Origin: Chloroflexota bacterium
GTDB lineage: Bacteria > Chloroflexota > Anaerolineae > J102
DNA: 19,231 nt
Reading direction: 5' to 3'
NCBI GenBank assembly: GCA_013152695.1
Contig: JAADFV010000361.1
Coordinates: 1 to 19,231 of the forward strand
Shown here: positions 16,273 through 19,231 of the stretch, piece after piece
Layout of the letters: every line of letters starts with the position of its first letter
How positions within the stretch are numbered: the first letter of the stretch is position 1
Translations under genes and position numbers: made by a program
The notes under the pieces: model-generated
Told to the model about the DNA's origin: nothing
What the model saw: only the letters and a program-made list of their open reading frames with translations
The model's database searches: none

Positions 16273-17145
16273 ATGGCTCAATTCATCGACTTTATCCTCA
16301 CTCCTCTCTCCTACGCATTTATGACGCGCAGCTTGATCGCGGCTATTCTCGTGGGGGTCGTGTGCGCTGTTGTGGGAACTTACATCGTCCTGCGTGGGAT
16401 GGCCTTTTTCGGTGATGCCCTGGCGCATTCGATTTTGCCAGGGGTGGCGATTGGCTACCTGTTGAGCGGTGGGGCACAGACTGCGGTGTTTTGGTGGGCG
16501 TTGGCAACGGCGATTATCGCGGCCATCGGCATCGGTGCCCTAAGCAAGGGTGCCCAGGTTAAAGAAGATACCGCCATTGGCATCATATTTGCCGGCATGT
16601 TCGCTCTGGGCATTGCTCTCATTTCCAGTGTGAACAGTTATGCAGTTGACCTGACCCATTTCCTTTTTGGTGATGTCTTAGGCGTCACCGCCGCTGATCT
16701 ACGTGTGATTACCTTTTTTGGCGCCCTTGTCATTCTCACCATTATCCTTTTTTACAAAGAATTCTTACTCATTTCCTTTGATCCCATTTTAGCCGCGACC
16801 CTTCGTGTTCCTGCTAACCTGCTCGACTACCTCCTTTTCATCCTCATTGCCATTACTATTGTCGTTTCTTTGCAGACAGTAGGTATTGCCCTCATGCTGG
16901 CGATGCTGGTGACACCTCCTGCTACAGCTTTTTTGCTCACACGACGTCTTCCCACGATGATGATGTTGGCCGCCCTCCTGGGAGCGTTGGCGGGTGTGAT
17001 TGGCCTCTATCTTTCCTTTTACATCAGCATCGCCTCGGGCGCGGCCATAGTCTTGGTGAGCACCACTTTCTTTTTCATTGCCTTTCTTTTTGCGCCACAA
17101 CGGGGATGGGTGTGGCGCCAGCGGCAGCGCCAGGTGAAGTCATAG
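16273..17145 (+). CDS. ABC-3 family metal-ion ABC transporter permease (ZnuB/MntB-like)
   Basis: A 290-residue integral membrane protein with about eight hydrophobic helices, the normal size for zinc, manganese or iron uptake permeases. The diagnostic N-terminal stretch is VVGTYIVLRGMAFFGDALAH, followed by SILPGVAIGYLLSG; VKEDTAIGIIFAGMFALG and LVTPPATAFLLTRR are further family segments. It begins 50 nt after rlmB and ends at a strong terminator. The matching ATPase and substrate-binding protein are not beside it in this window, which is unusual for this family. Metal specificity cannot be judged without the binding protein. No strong Shine-Dalgarno is seen before ATG 16273. Confidence 0.93.
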   Translation: MAQFIDFILTPLSYAFMTRSLIAAILVGVVCAVVGTYIVLRGMAFFGDALAHSILPGVAIGYLLSGGAQTAVFWWALATAIIAAIGIGALSKGAQVKEDTAIGIIFAGMFALGIALISSVNSYAVDLTHFLFGDVLGVTAADLRVITFFGALVILTIILFYKEFLLISFDPILAATLRVPANLLDYLLFILIAITIVVSLQTVGIALMLAMLVTPPATAFLLTRRLPTMMMLAALLGALAGVIGLYLSFYISIASGAAIVLVSTTFFFIAFLFAPQRGWVWRQRQRQVKS

Positions 17146-17181
17146 AAAAAGGGAGAAGCTTACTCGGCTCCTCCCTTTTTT
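17146..17181. terminator. Bidirectional rho-independent terminator between the permease gene and pheT
   Basis: AAAAAGGGAG (17146-17155) pairs perfectly with CTCCCTTTTT (17171-17180), with a further AGC/GCT inner pairing. Because the stem starts with an A-run and ends with a T-run it can serve both converging genes. It starts right at the permease stop and lies just 5 nt beyond the pheT stop. Confidence 0.88.
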
Positions 17182-17185
17182 CGTC

Positions 17186-17611
17186 CTAACCCTCGCGTAG
17201 CTCTGCTCCCAGCTCTCGCTGCAAGCGTGCCACGATTTTACGTCGCAACTTGGCCGTATTCTTGTCGGTCAGGGTCTTGCTTGGAGACTGGAATGTGAGC
17301 GAATAGGCCAACGACTTCTTCCCGGCGGGAATACCCTTGCCCCGGTAGACGTCGAACAACTGCACGTCAGTTAACAAGGCGCCGCCTGTTTGCCGGATCA
17401 ATTCCTCCACCACACCAGCGGGGATATTCTCGTCGACGATCAAGGCGATATCCTCTTTGACGGGGGGATATTCGCTAAAGGGGCGGACATGAATGGCGCG
17501 CTGGATCAGCGGTAGCAGCGGGTCTAAGGCCAGATCCGCCACCAGAACCGGTTGCTGTGGTAAATCGAAAGCTTCCCGCACAAGGGGATGGAGTTCACCC
17601 ATCACTCCCAC
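17186..17611 (-). CDS. pheT: PheT C-terminal fragment with anticodon-binding (FDX-ACB) domain
   Basis: Last part of phenylalanyl-tRNA synthetase beta. From the GTG at 17611 it reads GVMGELHPLVREAFDLP, the end of the central PheT region. The ferredoxin-fold anticodon-binding domain follows: RPFSEYPPVKEDIALIVDEN, TDVQLFDVYRGKGIPAGKKS and LAYSLTFQSPSKTLTD. The homologous frame really continues upstream to about 17641 (VARILLDGEEV), so the annotated start is only where a start codon happens to occur. It is separated from the rest of pheT by a frame break near 17642, and no ribosome binding site supports independent translation. Confidence 0.85.
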   Translation of the reverse strand: MGVMGELHPLVREAFDLPQQPVLVADLALDPLLPLIQRAIHVRPFSEYPPVKEDIALIVDENIPAGVVEELIRQTGGALLTDVQLFDVYRGKGIPAGKKSLAYSLTFQSPSKTLTDKNTAKLRRKIVARLQRELGAELREG

Positions 17612-17621
17612 CTCTTCGCCA

Positions 17622-19231
17622 TCAAGGAGGATGCGGGCGACGGGGGCCGCAGTAGCTTACTTCGGCGGGTTCATACTTGACATCCTCTGCACCCAAATAC
17701 TCGAACATCAACTCCAGCACACCTTTCAGATCGAAAAAGTCCATATTCTCGGGATCACCACCCAGCCAGTTTCCTAAATCACGGGGGCCGGTCATGCTGA
17801 GGCACAGCCGCCGCTCTTCCGCCGGCAATACGCCATCTCCCGCCTCGGGAAGATAAACCAGGCCGATCTCGAAGCTGGCAAGGCGATTGGTGTGGCGCAA
17901 ATTACGCTGCATATCTTCCAGGGCGCTTACCACCATGCTTCTACGCATGACCTCTCGTTCTTGCGACAGCGGGTTGGCCAGGGTGACGAATTGGTCTGGC
18001 GTGGGGGCCAACTCGGGGTGTTCGGGCGTAAGTTTGGCATGGTTGGCGACAGTCGTGAGGGAGTAGTTAATTATTTCCTGCAGGCCGGCGCCAATGAGGA
18101 TATCGCGAATGCGTTCCTCTTGTTCCACGGGCCAATTATGGCGTTGCGGTGGCAGGGTATCTGCCAACATGGTTACGGGAATACGGTCATAACCATAGAT
18201 TCGTGCAATCTCCTCAAGTAAATCTGCCGTGATATTCACATCAAGGCGGTGCCAGGGCTCTGTCGCCCAGATCGTATCGTCTTCAAGGCGCGTCTTGAAA
18301 TCCAGGCGCTGTAAAATATCGCTGATTTCCTTTGTCGTCAACTCGATACCGAGTACGCGTTTGACCTCAGCCGGGCTCACGGGTACGACAACCTCCTTCT
18401 GAGGGCGAGGATAGTCTTCGACAATACCGGAAGCGATGGTTCCCCCACCCAGTTCGGCTATAAGCTGCGCCCCACGCACATTACCGATGGGATCGAGCGC
18501 AGAAGGAACCCCCCGGCTGAAACGGTAAGCTGCCTCAGAGGGTAATTTCTGTCGATTTGCCGTGCGCCGGATGTTGATGAAATTGAAGGAAGCAGATTCC
18601 AGGAGGATATTAGTGGTCGTTTCCGAGATTTCCGTCTCCAAGCCACCCATCACCCCGCCAATGCCAACGGGGCCCAGGGCATCGCAAATCATGAGCGTAT
18701 CCTGATCGAGGGTACGTTCGATGCCATCCAAAGTGGTAAATTTCTCGCCATCTTTGGCTCTACGCACAATAATCGTGACTTTGTCGTCGCCAATGCTGCG
18801 GGCTCGGGTCAAAAGCTTGTCATAATCAAAGGCGTGAAGCGGCTTACCCCATTCGAACATCACGTAATTACTCACATCAACGAGATTGCTGATGGGACGC
18901 TGGCCCATCAACTTCAGGCGATGCTGCATCCAAAAAGGTGAGGGCTGCACCGTAACATCACGGATAATTGTTGCTGTGAAGCGGTAGCAGAGGTCAGGAG
19001 CGTCGATCCGAACATCGCAATAATCACTGGCTGGTGGGTCTTCTGTCTGCCAGGTGGGCATGGGGATGTGCAATTGGGCGCCGGTAATGGCAGCTACTGC
19101 GCGGGCAACGCCGATAATCGAAGCGATGCGGATCATATTGGGCGTCACAGCAAGATCGAAGACGACATCGCCGAGATAGTCGGCCAAAGGCATGCCGACT
19201 GGGGCATCATCAGGTAGGATAATGATACCTT
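17622..19231 (-). CDS. pheT: Phenylalanyl-tRNA synthetase beta subunit, 5' partial and frameshifted
   Basis: The gene enters from the right edge (IILPDDAPVGMPLADYLGD) and already lacks roughly the first 150 residues, including the EMAP-II-like tRNA-binding domain. The B3/B4 and B5 core is intact: DLAVTPNMIRIASIIGVARA, RPISNLVDVSNYVMFEWGKP, GVMGGLETEISETTTNILLE, and LRHTNRLASFEIGLVYLPE near the end. With PheS it charges tRNA-Phe; pheS is probably just upstream, outside the window. The frame then fails: after VKYEPAEVSYCG it reads PRRPHPP and stops at 17622, where the family has the conserved HPxxHPGR segment. The remainder is the separate frame at 17186-17641. Confidence 0.93.
   Translation of the reverse strand, partial: GIIILPDDAPVGMPLADYLGDVVFDLAVTPNMIRIASIIGVARAVAAITGAQLHIPMPTWQTEDPPASDYCDVRIDAPDLCYRFTATIIRDVTVQPSPFWMQHRLKLMGQRPISNLVDVSNYVMFEWGKPLHAFDYDKLLTRARSIGDDKVTIIVRRAKDGEKFTTLDGIERTLDQDTLMICDALGPVGIGGVMGGLETEISETTTNILLESASFNFINIRRTANRQKLPSEAAYRFSRGVPSALDPIGNVRGAQLIAELGGGTIASGIVEDYPRPQKEVVVPVSPAEVKRVLGIELTTKEISDILQRLDFKTRLEDDTIWATEPWHRLDVNITADLLEEIARIYGYDRIPVTMLADTLPPQRHNWPVEQEERIRDILIGAGLQEIINYSLTTVANHAKLTPEHPELAPTPDQFVTLANPLSQEREVMRRSMVVSALEDMQRNLRHTNRLASFEIGLVYLPEAGDGVLPAEERRLCLSMTGPRDLGNWLGGDPENMDFFDLKGVLELMFEYLGAEDVKYEPAEVSYCGPRRPHPP

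Noticed and set aside
16789..17100. 103-codon minus-strand ORF rich in Gly, Glu, Arg and His
   Set aside because: It is the antisense shadow of hydrophobic permease codons, which gives this biased composition.
1..19231. CRISPR array, prophage, toxin-antitoxin or defence island
   Set aside because: No regularly spaced repeats, Cas, integrase, phage structural or toxin-like genes are seen; the gene content is housekeeping plus regulators.

Overview
This 19.2 kb window is a mostly housekeeping bacterial segment of moderate GC with short intergenic gaps. The proteins as a group (a soluble PAS/PAS/PAS/GAF DegS-type kinase, a bactofilin, a YacL-like PIN-TRAM membrane protein, a solo PEP-utilising mobile-domain protein, a PheT with a TPNM motif) fit a Chloroflexota-like organism best. 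That placement is an inference from recall of family flavour; no rRNA or tRNA gene is present to confirm it.

Layout. 1-105: tail of an unidentified + strand gene. 106-398: spacer between convergent genes, filled by a nested palindromic repeat. 399-5081 (minus): an apparent operon of a C26 gamma-glutamyl hydrolase, murI glutamate racemase, sensor kinase and NarL-type response regulator, with a good sigma70-like promoter at 5182-5211. The regulator gene is frameshifted inside its LuxR helix-turn-helix. 5082-5685: gene-poor, with a decayed ORF interrupted by what looks like an IS200/IS605 end. 5686-6321: TetR regulator followed by a terminator. 6560-7852: PEP-utilising, rifampin-phosphotransferase-like protein lacking the ATP-grasp half. 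8012-9380: prs coupled to a bactofilin. 9457-10836 (minus): radA, with its own promoter. 11145-12545: beta-CASP RNA metallo-hydrolase. 12905-17145: yacL-like gene, cysS, rlmB and an ABC-3 metal permease in one direction, ending at a bidirectional terminator. 17186-19231 (minus): pheT, running off the window and split by a frameshift.

How it fits together. Much of the window serves translation and nucleic-acid maintenance (CysRS, PheRS beta, RlmB, the MBL hydrolase, RadA, PRPP synthetase). The set radA, yacL, cysS, rlmB recalls the Bacillus radA-disA-yacL-...-cysS-mrnC-rlmB cluster, here with radA inverted, disA absent and an MBL hydrolase inserted. The C26/murI/two-component block joins glutamate-centred peptidoglycan precursor supply to a cytoplasmic PAS/GAF sensor. 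I see no CRISPR array, prophage, toxin-antitoxin or obvious defence system. The most noteworthy items are the solo PEP-utilising protein, the two gene disruptions, the one-residue-short PRPP loop in Prs and several unexplained palindromes.
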